Shown here piece by piece: positions 44,634-55,441 of a DNA stretch of 64,000 nucleotides. Position numbers and translations under genes: made by a program. Below the pieces are notes generated by a model. The model searched no databases. It was given only the letters and a program-made list of their open reading frames with translations, and was not told the origin of the DNA. Numbering within the stretch: the first letter of the stretch is position 1; the number at the start of each line of letters is the position of its first letter. This DNA is from Ampelocalamus luodianensis (taxonomy: Eukaryota; Streptophyta; Magnoliopsida; Poales; Poaceae), in the NCBI GenBank assembly GCA_036346255.1, contig CM070623.1, forward strand, positions 29,704,875 through 29,768,874, written 5' to 3'.

Positions 44634-45888
44634 TCACATGGTTGTGGCTTTGTGTCGGCGTAGACCTTGATGCTTGCGATGTTTGATGACTCTTGCTTGG
44701 AGCTGAGGTTCTGCCTTGAGCTGGAATGGCTCCTGTGTTGAGCCTTGCTGGAGCATTCTAATGTGAAGGACACCGGTTGGCAAAGTGTCTTTTTTCTCCA
44801 CAGGTGAAGCAGTGGAGGTGTGCTGCTGGGTTAACCGTTGCGTGTTGACCGACGGGGCGAAGGGTGCGGAAACCACTTCCTTGAGGATGCAGGGCTGGAG
44901 CTTGAATCTTCTGAGATGAGGCTGCAGAGGATTGGAAAGATGAGCTGCCCTGGAACGTTGACTTCTGTGGAGAGCTGCCTTGTGGCCTCTGGAAGGACAT
45001 CTTCCTCTTACGGCTAACTTCAGCGGTCTTCTTCTCGTTTTCAAGCACAAGGGCCTTGTTGACTAGATGATGGAAGTTGGGAAAGTAATGGAGGATAAGC
45101 TGTCCTCTCATATCTCCACGCATTCCTTCCATGAAGCGATCAATCCTTTCCTCTTCGTCTGCTATGTCATTGGGGGCGTAGCGGGCAAGTTGATTAAACT
45201 TGGTCAGGTATTCATTTACAGACATGTGACCCTGCTTTAAAGCTTTGAACTCGTTCTTCTTTAGTCTCATCGTACCGGCTGGTACGAAGTTGGTTTTGAA
45301 GGCGGCTTTGAATTCACTCTAAGGAATTGGCTGCCAAGCGGGTTCAGTCTCTTCTAGCTGTACTTCAGTGACTTCTTCTACCATGGCGGTAGCAGCGGGG
45401 GCTGACAGAGCTCCAGTCACCGATGCTGCAGCTTCTGGTGCTTCTGGCACTTTTGCCTCTTCTTCTTCTTCTTCTGAATCTAGTCTTTCGTCACCTCGGG
45501 CAGCGAGGTAATTCTCCCACCAAGCGGCGGCGGCTCCTTTCAGCTGATGGGTGGCGAAACCCACCTTGTCTTCGTCTTAGCAGTGGGCAAGTCAAAGCTT
45601 CTTCTCAGTATCTCTGAGCCAATCTTTCGCTTCCAAAGGTTCATTAGCTGCAGCAAAGGTGAGGGGTCTAGTTCTAAGGAAGTCTGCAAACTTGGAGTTG
45701 CGGCCGACTGGTCTAGTCTGCTGGTTGGTTAGCAAGGCCTGAAGGATTTGAGTATGTTGTAACATGACTTGAGCCATTGTTGGGTTTGCTGGTGGTGGAG
45801 GAGGTAGGCCCTGCCCATGACCACGACCTCTTTTGTGTCGTGTTGCAAAGGCATCACGAGCTAGGGTGGCGGTTCTTCTTGGTGGCAT
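44634..45888 (-). pseudogene. Tekay gag with an acidic insertion
   Basis: The start MPPRRTATLARDAFATRHKR at 45888 is a usual Tekay gag start. The capsid region runs FADFLRTRPLTFAAANEPLE, HQLKGAAAAWWENYLAAR, EFKAAFKTNFVPAGTMRLKK and FMEGMRGDMRGQLILHYFP. The zinc knuckle is CFTCGEKRHFANRC (Cx2Cx4Hx4C). Between AAR and EFKAAF, where the family normally has only a short link, there are about 50 residues rich in Glu, Ala, Pro and Val (45320-45490). In-frame stops (TGA and TAA near 45570-45590, TAG at 45319) show decay. Confidence 0.88.
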
Positions 45889-46181
45889 CTGAAGGAATAC
45901 TGAGGCTTAGAGCTAGAAGGGTATATGAGGGTCTACTAGCCCTCTAGTACACACACAAAAGAACTTAAACCAGTGAGAGTATCAAAAAAGTACAATACAA
46001 GGCCCAGAATGGTTGTATTTAAGGGTTTAGGTGTTACATGACTCCCGAGACATAGCATATACGCTAAGCTAAGTCACAACACAGGTTACAAACACAACAT
46101 CTACAAAAGGAGAAAACAGCAAGTGCTTGCAACCCAAAATACTACTTAGCAAGCACAGCTAGCTATCCTAGACTAGTCTGA

Positions 46182-46974
46182 CTACTCCACAGGGGAGTGG
46201 GAGCGAGAACGGTTTTGACAGAAGCTTGGAGAGCGGGAGCGATCACTGCCGAGGCTGGGCGAGCGGGAGTAGGAGCATTGCATGCTTTGGCACGAAGTCG
46301 TCCTGTCGCTAGAGGCGATGGCTGGTGGAGGAGGTACTGGAGCTGGAGCTGAGGTCGCAGTGGCAGCTGTGAGGCGTGCCAACTCTACGACGGCGACATC
46401 TATTTCTCTAACTGTAGTGATGCAGGCCTCGTCGCTCCTGATCAGCCGGTTGGAGAGGGTATTGGAGTGGACGTAGCTGCCAGTGAGAAGCACTCGTAGC
46501 TGATTGATCTCAAATGCATCAGAGTAGATGAGAGATGAAATTGCCTACACGAGTTTCACCTGATGGGTCAGGCGAGGATCATCATCCCTGGCATCGAAGA
46601 TCGCCAGGATACACTCTCCGTCGCTGACATACGAGAAGAAGTAGAATGGTGACCCCAGCAGGAGGTCCTCGTATATCCAGCACAAGCAGGTGCAGGCGAA
46701 ATAGGTGGCGTCCTGAATAGCATCCGAACTGTTGCGTCGTGGTGCCTCGGCCTAGAGGGTGTAGGTGACAAATTCTCCAATCCTAGCAGAGAGGTAGACC
46801 TCCATGGTCCATGATTCTTGGGCCTCGATCGTTGTCTTTTCGGCCTCAGAAGATGGGCTAGTGGGGAAAAGTTAGGTAAAGCATCAGCTTGCGGAGGATC
46901 TCCACGAACCCTTCGTCATTCTCTCCATGAGAGAGGTGGTCCCACGGGCCATCGAACGACGGGGTAGCCATCTA
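46182..46974 (-). pseudogene. pre-gag ORF in the Tekay leader
   Basis: The leader between primer site and gag is 1.3 kb. It contains coding-like text in three pieces: from an ATG at 46972 (MATPSFDGPWDHL), from an ATG near 46803 (MEVYLSARIGEFVTYTL then TAG), and a frame to 46182 rich in Thr, Ala and Pro. Comparable leader ORFs occur in some grass Tekay relatives as I recall. No function is known. Stops at two or more points make this copy inactive. Confidence 0.5.
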
Positions 46975-47150
46975 AAAATTTTGAAACGAAGGAAGAGGTG
47001 AGTAAAACTTAATGAAAGTAAGGACGAGTACAAAACTAAGAGTGATGAGTAGAAGTAATAAGTAATCTATATTTTATTAAAGCTTTTCTTAGTTTTACAA
47101 ATAAGACCCAAGTCCTTAAAGCAACGACCAGTCTAACTAGGGACTCTACA

Positions 47151-47169
47151 GTCGTATGCTCTGATACCA
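47151..47169 (-). promoter_or_regulatory. primer-binding site, initiator tRNA-Met type
   Basis: Minus-strand TGGTATCAGAGCATACGAC, with an exact TGGTATCAGAGC core, four bases inside the LTR boundary at 47174. Confidence 0.92.
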
Positions 47170-47458
47170 GCCCTATCGGACCTGGATTTCCTAATCCAAA
47201 TCCTCTGTGAAAGCACTGTGCTATTCCCTGGATCAGTAGATAGCACTCACAGGCATATTCCTAAATCATTCATACAAGGAGTGAACTAAAACATTTAAAT
47301 ATATTACAAACAATAGTGTGACATAGACCACGTCGAGTTGAGTTTTACGCAAGGGCCGAACATGCCAAATTGATTACATTACACGAAAGCAACATAAACT
47401 ACAGCGGAAGCAAAAAGGGGTAGAGCCCTTCTCTCCACAGGCAAGCGACTCGGGCAAC

Positions 47459-47463
47459 CTGTG
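47459..47463. repeat. target-site duplication CTGTG (left)
   Basis: Matches CCGTG at 48269-48273 at four of five positions. Confidence 0.65.
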
Positions 47464-48268
47464 TGTAATACTCGAGAGTAGAATTTGAGAGAAAGCCAAA
47501 TATTTGAAGAAAAAGACTATTTAGAACTTGGTCCAGGAGAAGGAACAAATGGAAAATACTTAATTAAACAGGTAACGAAGGGGTTTGCAGCATTATTTGG
47601 GCAACTTGGGCCTCGGCCTTGGCCCATTAGGCCATGAGGTGGCCGACCAAATAAGGGCGCCCCACCCCCAAAACCCTAGCCACCCCTCCTCTCCCCCCTT
47701 GGCCAATTTTGGACATTTGCGTTCATACAACATGAGATATGTTTTCGAGTACAATTTTGGAATTGAATGTTGATGCTGTAATTGTGAGTTTAATGTTTCA
47801 TTATTGGTACTTGCTGAGTCTTTGGGCTCACTCATGTTTTTGTTGTTTTTTAGGTACCTTTTGCAAGAACGACATGCATGGGAGGGAGTAGACTTGAGTT
47901 GGAGTCACACACTGCCACACATCTTTAAGAGTTGATTAATCTTTTTAGAGTGTCCATTAATAATTAAGCGAACTGCTTAAGAAATGATCATGGTTAGGCC
48001 TCATGCATCAAGGTTATTTGTAATAATGATGAGTAACGTACTTTGGTTATCTTTGAATATGTTCTAGCTGAATAGCATGTTTTTAATGCTTAGTGATGAT
48101 ATTGGATGTTGGAATATTTAGTTATGATCTACTTTTTATCTTTTGAGAACCTCCGTATAGTAACTATACAAAGGAGGTTCTGCCGAAATTTAGTAGATTG
48201 TCGTAGTATAAATTTATTTAATGTTTCTTTAGTAGCATTCCAAGCTCATGTTGGGCTGTGGTGTTACA
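47464..48268 (+). repeat. internally deleted solo LTR (805 bp)
   Basis: Begins TGTAATACTCGAGAGTAG and ends GGTGTTACA, the same termini as the nested element's LTR. Its first 240 bases align with 8315-8560 (GGGCAACTTGGGCCT, AAAACCCTAGCC). Its last 560 align with about 10190-10703 (CTTGCTGAGTC, GCATGGGAGGGAGTAG, GGAGGTTCTGCCG). About 1.5 kb of the middle, including the GC-rich tract and the 25-bp repeats, is missing. Confidence 0.85.
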
Positions 48269-48273
48269 CCGTG
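48269..48273. repeat. target-site duplication CCGTG (right)
   Basis: Partner of 47459-47463, one mismatch. Confidence 0.65.
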
Positions 48274-50687
48274 TACAACTGATATTAACCAAGGAGATTG
48301 GATAATATCGGTTGTACGCAATCACCAATGGGTCCACTAGACTGAGGCGAGGTCTAGTCTACAGAACCTAGACTACTCTTCTTCGTTTCCTCATTCGTCG
48401 ACCTTTGGGTCCTCCAGGTATGCGTAGTCTCCTTCCTCCACATCATCTGAAGGGTTTGGGGGGAGAGCGAGAGTGAGCACAACTTCTATGCTCGCGAGCC
48501 AACACACAATGCAGTATTATACATGCAAGGTTTAACAAGGATGGCTTGGTTATTTTATTTGCTAAAGCAATATTTTTAATTATTTTAATTAGAAATTCCT
48601 ATCACCTAGCCTCTTATTCTTAACCAAATTGTATTTTGTAAAGAGAGTAATTGTGCAATAATAGAATCAGTAGAGGATACCTCCACTTTCATGCTTATTT
48701 TGATTGTGGTTACATCCACCACTAAATAACACTGGGTATGACCACGTAGAAAAAATCCAAAGGCCAGGTTACATCCATCCGACGAGTTTTCAACCCATCC
48801 ACAAAGGTTTTTGAAATAGAACTAACTCTGTAGAGATTGTACACTTTACCCACAAGAGACAGTCATACTCGTTACCCCACATGATTTCTTAGTTATTTAG
48901 TTGAGCGATCGTCACAATAACCTTTCTGGCTATCTCACCCCTTCTGTCATTTCAACCATATGGGGTTACGCCTATATGTTGTACAGGATGTTCACCACAA
49001 CAACTAGCGCAGCTGGTAACTTCACCCTGCATGGTGTCCCTTTCAAGCCGGACTGCCTCCGCCATGTATACATCCCCAATCCCCTCCAGTGAGATGACTC
49101 TAGGGTTTAATAACTTTACTAAGCCAAGTTGTACTTTACAGACTTGTGGTTGTACATATTGTACACGGGAGGTCGTGACAAGATTAAGTCCTTAAGGTTG
49201 CCTGGGTGGTTCAAACCACATACCCACCATTCTCGTACTACATCCGCACCCACCACCTTACCATCCACGCATACTTGGTGAAAGAAGTTGGGGTTTCTGA
49301 GGAGTAAAACCAAACCACCACATTTTAACTCAGTCATGGACCACCCATGACTGCCCAAACAAATTTTATGTTTTGAAGAGATGATTTATTGAAACATTTT
49401 AGTGTCCTGGTACTTAAGCAAGACTAGCATGTCGCTTAAGTACAACCTATACTAGTATTGCCACATAGTTACTAGGGTGACAAAGGAATAAGGGATTCAA
49501 TTTGTCAAGGATGGCATAACCATTAGTTAATCATCAAATGGGTATTTAACTACCTTAACTTTAACATACATTTGCTTAAAGGAATTAAAGCATGCAATTT
49601 GTTATTTTTAAAGGAATATAATTTGTATAAAAAGTAGGCTCAACATGATCAAAGTATTGACTCACCTTGGTTAAAGGCAGAAGGGTCTTGGAGGACTTGT
49701 GCTTGGTTCCACTGGAGGTCTCCCGCTTCTTCAAACTCAACTCGGATGAACGTACCGGAAAAAGGAGCAACAAATAGAGATAATAAATAAATACACAAGA
49801 AAATAAAGTAACCGGAACCCAAATTAAGTAAGACCAGAGCCAAGAGCAGGAACTTGAGTTTAGACGGATGCACAGAAGCAGCATGGGGAAGAACAAGGGG
49901 TACATGGGTCCTTTTATAGGCGGCCAAGGGGGCTTGGAGGCGACAGGGCAAGATGCAGGTGGCTGTAGGGAAAGGTGTCAGAGGAGCACCGACTTTGAAG
50001 GGTTGGCTGACGCGGGCGCGAAGCTTTGATTGGGCGCGCTGGTGCGGCGAGGACGGGCAGGACAGCCGTGGCGTGTGTACAGTGGAGAGATGATGCACGG
50101 GTGAAACAACGTGGCGAGGAAAGGCGCCAGAGCCGCAGATTTCAAGGGAGTGGGTGCGGCGCATAAATGGTAGGGAGTTGGTAGTGCAGAGGGAGTGGGT
50201 GCGGTGCAGCAGAGAGTACGAGGGTAGTCGTGAGTTAAGAAGAGAAACTACTCAGAATGACCACTATTCAGCATGAGTACAAAATAGAGGTTTTAACCAC
50301 ACGTGCTCGAATGAGTTACAACCACACCTGGTCGTAGAAGAAATTCTGAAGAGGTCCTAGAGGAGGTCTTGAGAGGAGGTCCTGAGAGGAGGTCCTGAGA
50401 GGAGGTGGTTGTGACCAAGGAAGGTGGTTTTTGCAAAAAGGGAGGCTGTGACCAAAGAGGTGGTCTTTGCAAAAGGGGAGCTCATAAGGAAGGTCAAAAG
50501 ACAAGGAGGGCCAGAAGGGAGAAATTCAAACCTGCATTTGAATTTCAGAAAACAAAGATGTTTGAAATACAAGCCCGAGCTTAAAAAGAAGCTAGAAGGT
50601 TTGAGACCAAAGATAAAAAGACAAACGAAGGAAACCGAAAACCTCAAAAGTACAAACTAATACTCGTCCGAAAAATGGGACGTTACA

Positions 50688-51292
50688 GTTATGCTAACTT
50701 GTTTATGAGTCAAACCCATTATGTCAAAGTCATTGGGTCATAATGGCGTTTTGCCTTGTCATGCTTGAATTTGATAGCTCTATATCCATGTCCTAGCAAA
50801 ATAGTAGCATTTTTTTTCGGAATTTACAAGTGTGATGTTCTGAGTTATTCATCGTCCGAACAGTTAGTGTTTCCAGTAGTGACTTTATTTACCAATTCAA
50901 GCATTTATTGCACTTGTTTCCAATTAATAAACGCCTACCCTCATATTTTCCAGATTATAAATTCCATGGATATTGGAAATTCAAAAGAAAATGAAAAATA
51001 AGTTTGGTTACCTACAATTAAAAAGATGTATATTTGCCTGGATATAGATCCCTAGGCCTGTTTTTCTTGTGTCCTTGTAAGAAGCATCACAGAATAAGCA
51101 AGATAGGCTAGGGAGAGAACTGAGCACGAGTGCTTCTGTCAACAGAATTATTCTGAAGGAAGATGTTTTAAGATGTCTTTTGATTCGAATATAACAGTGG
51201 ACAGACCACTCTTTTTTCTTGAAGAGATAATCATCTCTAGATTTCCGATTGTGCCAAATGCGAAATAAGATAGAAGAGAAACTCTTATGTGA
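50688..51292. other. intergenic, AT-rich, no supported gene
   Basis: Low-copy-looking sequence without an ORF of interest. It ends where the first (partial) unit of the 243-bp tandem array starts. Confidence 0.6.
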
Positions 51293-51496
51293 TGCAGAAG
51301 CTACCTTAGAGAATGATTATTTACTCGAAGAATAATGAAATCTGCACGTGATTAAACGTGAGAAGAAATCTTAATAAAAGGGAGACCAGATTGAACATGT
51401 GAAAAAGATACTTCCCAAGAGTCCAGGACCCGCAAGATGTGAACTATGCTGGACCTAAGACTCCAAGTCAGTCAAATAGAGAGTCCAGTAGTACTA

Positions 51497-51505
51497 AATT
51501 AACAA
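51497..51505. repeat. 9-bp TSD AATTAACAA, left of MULE 1
   Basis: Exact match to 52984-52992. The unfilled junction at 53228-53236 shows a single copy, proving this is the duplicated target. Confidence 0.95.
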
Positions 51506-52983
51506 GGAAAAAGTCTGGTTTACTCCCACAACTTTCAGAAAAGTCTGGTTTACTCTCTGAACTACAAAACCGGTTATTTAACCCCCTGAACTTGTCAAAT
51601 CCGGTCAAATAACACCCCATAGCGGTTTGAAGCGTTGGTTTTGCTAATATGGCCGGTTTTGTCCAAGTCAGCGCATATGTGGTATCCAATTCAGCATGTA
51701 TGAGGTGTCTATCTTCTTCTCCATCTCTTTCTCTTCCCCTCACCCTATCTCTCTCTCCCCCCACCCTCTCTCTATCTGCAGGACCATTGCCGCCACATTT
51801 GCAAGAGAACTAGACAAAGCTTTCCCTGTCGTACTCCTCCTCCTCCCCAACTCCCTCGCCTTCCCCGTCGCTTTCCTCGCCATCCTCGCCGTTGGCGCCG
51901 TCGCCGCCACCATGAACCTCTCCAGCTCCGCCTGCCGAGATTGGGCAAGATCCAGCCACTCAAGCCACCGCCTGGCCAGCTCGATGGCCATTCCGACCCC
52001 AACGCCGCCACCTCCTTCCAAGTAGTTGCCTCCCAAGATCCTCATGTCGTCGGCACAGGTGACGGCTCCCCCGTGACCTCCCCGTACCCACCGCCGCCGC
52101 CAGCCATGCGCTCTACGCCTCCCCTGTTGCGCTCCGCGGGGTCTTCTCCACCTAGTCGTTGCAAAGGCGCAGCGCGGCAGCGGGCCAGCGGGAGAACCAG
52201 AGCTGCGCCCCCATTGACAGCCGCGCCGCCTCACCATTCCATTGCCGTTCTGGAGCACCTCTGCCTCGGGCGACCCCGTCACTGCGTGCCCCTGGCACCG
52301 AGGAACCCATCCCCCCCACCATTCGTCCTCCCCATAACCAAGAGCCCCCGCCGCCGGGCTCCCTTCTCCTCTCACCCCGGCCGCCGCCGTCGGACCACCA
52401 TGGTCACCCCCGAGTCACCCTGGCTCCACCTTCGGGTTCCCCTCATTGCCGCGCAGTCGGTGCGCGCGCCGCCCTCCTCCTTGTGTCACTACTTCGCCGG
52501 CACCGCATGGACCCGTGTTGTCGCCGCCGCTCATCTTCCACCGAGCCGCCGCTCCACAGCACCGCCGGTGCCCTTGAGGTTGCCATCCTCGGGGAAGCCC
52601 GTTCCGCCCGCTCGCCTGCCTCCCAGCACCACCACCCGTCGGCGCCATCACTGCCCAAATGCCGTCAATCCCTCACTCTGCTCCCATTTCTTTGCAGCCG
52701 AGGAAACCAAATGGGGATTGTGCCCGTGGCCTTCTGTCTCCCCCTTGTCTCATTTCCATGTGGGGCCTCGCTACAATTATATGGCTCCACTACCACGTAG
52801 ACTGCCACTCAGTGTGCTCAGTTGGCCGAATTTGGCCATGTCAGCAAAACCACAGCTCCAAACCGCTACGGGGTGTTATTTGACCGAATTTGACAAGTTC
52901 AGGGGGTTAAATAACCGGTTTTGTAGTTCAGGGGGTAATCTAGACTTTTTTGATAGTTTGAGAGAGTGAACTGGACTTTTTCC
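51506..52983. mobile_element. Pack-MULE copy 1 (1478 bp)
   Basis: Terminal inverted repeats start GGAAAAAGTC at both ends, followed by a second inverted block (AACCGGTTATTTAACCCCCT on one side, its complement on the other). The interior is GC-rich with long chance ORFs in all frames and a captured CoA-ligase-like piece. There is no transposase. Flanked by a perfect 9-bp TSD. Confidence 0.92.
51783..51932 (+). pseudogene. captured 4-coumarate-CoA-ligase-like fragment (MULE 1)
   Basis: Fifty codons reading FPVVLLLLPNSLAFPVAFLA, then ILAVGAVAATMNLSSSA. This fits the conserved N-terminal core of 4CL-like acyl-activating enzymes (LLPNS, FLA-L--GAV-TT-NP). An AG acceptor-like CTGCAG precedes it, suggesting that genomic sequence spanning an intron end was captured. 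The rest of the enzyme, including the AMP-binding SSGTTG loop, is absent. Confidence 0.65.
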
Positions 52984-52992
52984 AATTAACAA
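52984..52992. repeat. 9-bp TSD AATTAACAA, right of MULE 1
   Basis: Partner of 51497-51505. Confidence 0.95.
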
Positions 52993-53469
52993 TGAACGGT
53001 CGTGTAGTTCCAAATATCTACCTAGAAGCTACCTAAGAGAAGAATTATTTTGTTCGAAGAATAATGCAATCTCCATGTGATTACACGTGAGAAGAAATCT
53101 TAATAAAAGGGAGACCTGACTGAACATGTGAAAAAGATTCTTCCTAAGAGTCCAGGACCCGCAAGATGTGATAACCATGCTGGACCTAAGACTCCAAGTC
53201 AGTCAAACAGAGAGTCAAGTAGTGCTAAATTAACAATGACCGGTGGTGTAGTTCCAAATATCTACCTCAGAAGCTACCTCAGAGAAGAATTATTTACTCG
53301 AAGAATAATGCAATCTGCATGTGATTACACATGAGAAGAAATCTTAATAAAAGGGAGACCTGATTGAACATGTGAAAAAGATACTTCCCAAGAGTCCAGG
53401 ACCCGCAAGATAGGAACTATTCTGGACCTAAGACTCCAAGTCAGTCAAACAGAGAGTCAAGTAGTACTA

Positions 53470-53478
53470 AATTAACAA
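53470..53478. repeat. 9-bp TSD AATTAACAA, left of MULE 2
   Basis: Partner at 54947-54955. Confidence 0.95.
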
Positions 53479-54946
53479 GGAAAAAGTCCGGTTTACACCC
53501 TCGAACTATCAGAAAAGTCTAGTTTACTCCCTGAACTACAAAACCAGTTATTTAACCCCCTGAACTTGTCAAATCAGGTCAAATAACACCCCATAGTGGT
53601 TTGAAGCAGTGGTTTTGCTAATGTGGCCGGTTTTGTCCAAGTCAGCGCATATGTGGTATCCAAATCAGCATGTATGAGGTGTCTATCTTCTTCTCCCTCT
53701 CTTTCTCTTCCCCTCACCCCCTCACCCTCTCTCTATCTGCAGGACCATTGCCGCCACATTTGCAAGAGAACTAGACAAAGATTTCCCTGTCGTACTCCTC
53801 CTCCTCCCCAACTCCCTCGACTTCCCCGTCGCTTTCCTCGCCATCCTCGCCGTTGGCACCGTCGCCGCCACCATGAACCTCTCCAGCTTCGCCTGCCGAG
53901 ATTGGGCAAGATCCAGCAACTCAAGCCGCCGCCTGGCCTGCTCGACGGCCATTCCGACCCCAACGCCGCCACCTCCATCCTAGTAGTTGCCTCCCAAGAT
54001 CCTCATGTCGTCGGCACAGGTGACGGCTCCCCCGCGACCTCCCCGTACCCACCGCCGCCGCCAGCCGTGCGCTCTACGCCTCCCCTGTTGCTCTCCGCGG
54101 GGTCTTCTCCACCTAGTCGTTGCAAAGGCGCAGCGCGGCAGTGGGCCAGCGGGAGAACCAGAGCTGCGCCCCCATTGACAGCCGCGCCGCGTCACCATTC
54201 CATTGCCGTTATGGAGCACCTCTGCCTCGGGCGACCCCGTCACCGCGTGCCCCTGGCACCGAGGAACCCATCCCCCCCCCACCATTCGTCCTCCCCATCA
54301 CCAAGAGCTCCCGCCGCTGGGCTCCCTTCTCCTCTCGCCCCGGCCGCCGCCGTCGGACCACCATGGTCACCCCCGAGTCACCCTGGCTCCACCTTCGGGT
54401 TCCCCTCGCTGCCGCGCAGTCGGTGCGCGCGCCGCCCTCCTCCTTGTGTCGCTACTTCGCCGGCACCGCATGGACCCGTGTTGTCGCCGCCGCTCATCTT
54501 CCACCGAGCCGCCGCTCCGCAGCACCGCCGGTGCCCTTGAGGTTGCCATCCTCGGGGAAGCCCGTTCCGCCCGCTCGCCTGCCTCCCAGCGCCACCACCC
54601 GTCGGCGCCATCACTGCCCAAATGCTGTCAAGCCCTCCCTCTGCTCCCATTTCTTTGCAGCCGAGGAAACCAAATGGGGATTGTGCTCATGGCCTTCTCT
54701 CTCCCCCTTGTCTCATTTCCATGTGGGGCCTCGCTGCAATTATATGGCTCCACTACCACGCAGACTGCCACTCAGTGTGCTGAGTTGGCCGAATTTGGCC
54801 ATGTCAGCAAAACCACCGCTCCAAACCGCTACGAGGTGTTATTTGACCGGATTTGACAAGTTCAGGGGGTTAAATAACCGGTTTTGTAGTTCAGGGGGTA
54901 ATCCAGACTTTTTTGATAGTTTGAGGGAGTAAACTGGACTTTTTCC
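53479..54946. mobile_element. Pack-MULE copy 2 (1468 bp)
   Basis: Near-identical to copy 1, with scattered substitutions and small indels (for example a shorter CT tract near 53710 and an extra C run near 54275). Same TIRs, same TSD, same CoA-ligase-like fragment at 53744-53893, where Lys-Asp-Phe replaces Lys-Ala-Phe. Confidence 0.92.
53744..53893 (+). pseudogene. captured 4CL-like fragment (MULE 2)
   Basis: Same 50-codon piece as in MULE 1, with Ala-to-Asp (DKDFPV) and Ala-to-Asp after LPNSL, plus Ala-to-Thr. Frame still open. Confidence 0.6.
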
Positions 54947-54955
54947 AATTAACAA
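54947..54955. repeat. 9-bp TSD AATTAACAA, right of MULE 2
   Basis: Partner of 53470-53478. Confidence 0.95.
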
Positions 54956-55432
54956 TGACCGGTCGTGTAGTTCCAAATATCTACCTCAGAAGCTACCTCA
55001 GAGAAGAATTATTTATTCGAAGAATAATGCAATCTGCATGTGATTACACGTGAGAAGAAATCTTAATAAAAGGGAGACCTGGTTGAACATGTGAAAAAGA
55101 TTCTTCCTAAGAGTCCAGGACCCGCAAGATGTGATAACCATGCTGGACCTAAGACTCCAAGTCAGTCAAACAGAGAGTCATGTAGTGCTAAATTAACTAT
55201 GACCGGTCCTGTAGTTCCAAATATCTACCTCAGAAGCTACCTCAAAGAAGAATTATTTTCTCGAAGAATAATGCAATCTGCATGTGATTACACATGAGAA
55301 GAAATCTTAATAAAAGGGAGACCTGATTGAACATGTGAAAAAGATACTTCCCAAGAGTCCAGGACCCGCAAGATGTGAACTATGCTGGACCTAAGACTCC
55401 AAGTCAGTCAAACAGAGAGTCAAGTAGTACTA

Positions 55433-55441
55433 AATTAACAA
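55433..55441. repeat. 9-bp TSD AATTAACAA, left of MULE 3
   Basis: Partner at 56923-56931. Confidence 0.95.

Larger units (their letters stand above)
40425..50687 (-). mobile_element. Tekay/Del-lineage chromovirus (Ty3/gypsy), minus strand
   Basis: Order on the minus strand: 5' LTR (47174-50687), tRNA-Met primer site, leader with a pre-gag ORF, gag, protease, RT, RNase H, integrase with chromodomain, polypurine tract, and 3' LTR (40425-41245, truncated). Both LTRs begin TGTAACGTCC. The chromodomain at the end of integrase and the gag type place it in Tekay. The copy is dead through several in-frame stops and has lost the outer end of its 3' LTR, so no TSD can be read. Its 5' LTR contains a younger, internally deleted solo LTR. 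Confidence 0.92.
47174..50687 (-). repeat. 5' LTR of the Tekay element
   Basis: Starts (minus) TGTAACGTCCCATTTTTCGG at 50687 and ends near CCGATA at 47174. The length is 3514 bp, or about 2.7 kb after removing the nested solo LTR and one TSD. It contains the conserved GTGGGTAAAGTGTACAA motif on the minus strand at 48826-48862. At 50350-50482 it holds two-copy versions of the minisatellites seen at 40425-40795. Confidence 0.85.

Noticed and set aside
51941..52969. 342-codon ORF in MULE 1, similar in MULE 3 (55880-56908) and shorter in MULE 2
   Set aside because: It starts within the captured fragment in another frame, runs into the TIR, is Pro/Ser/Arg-rich, and overlaps equally long ORFs in the other frames. 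Similarity among copies only reflects DNA duplication.
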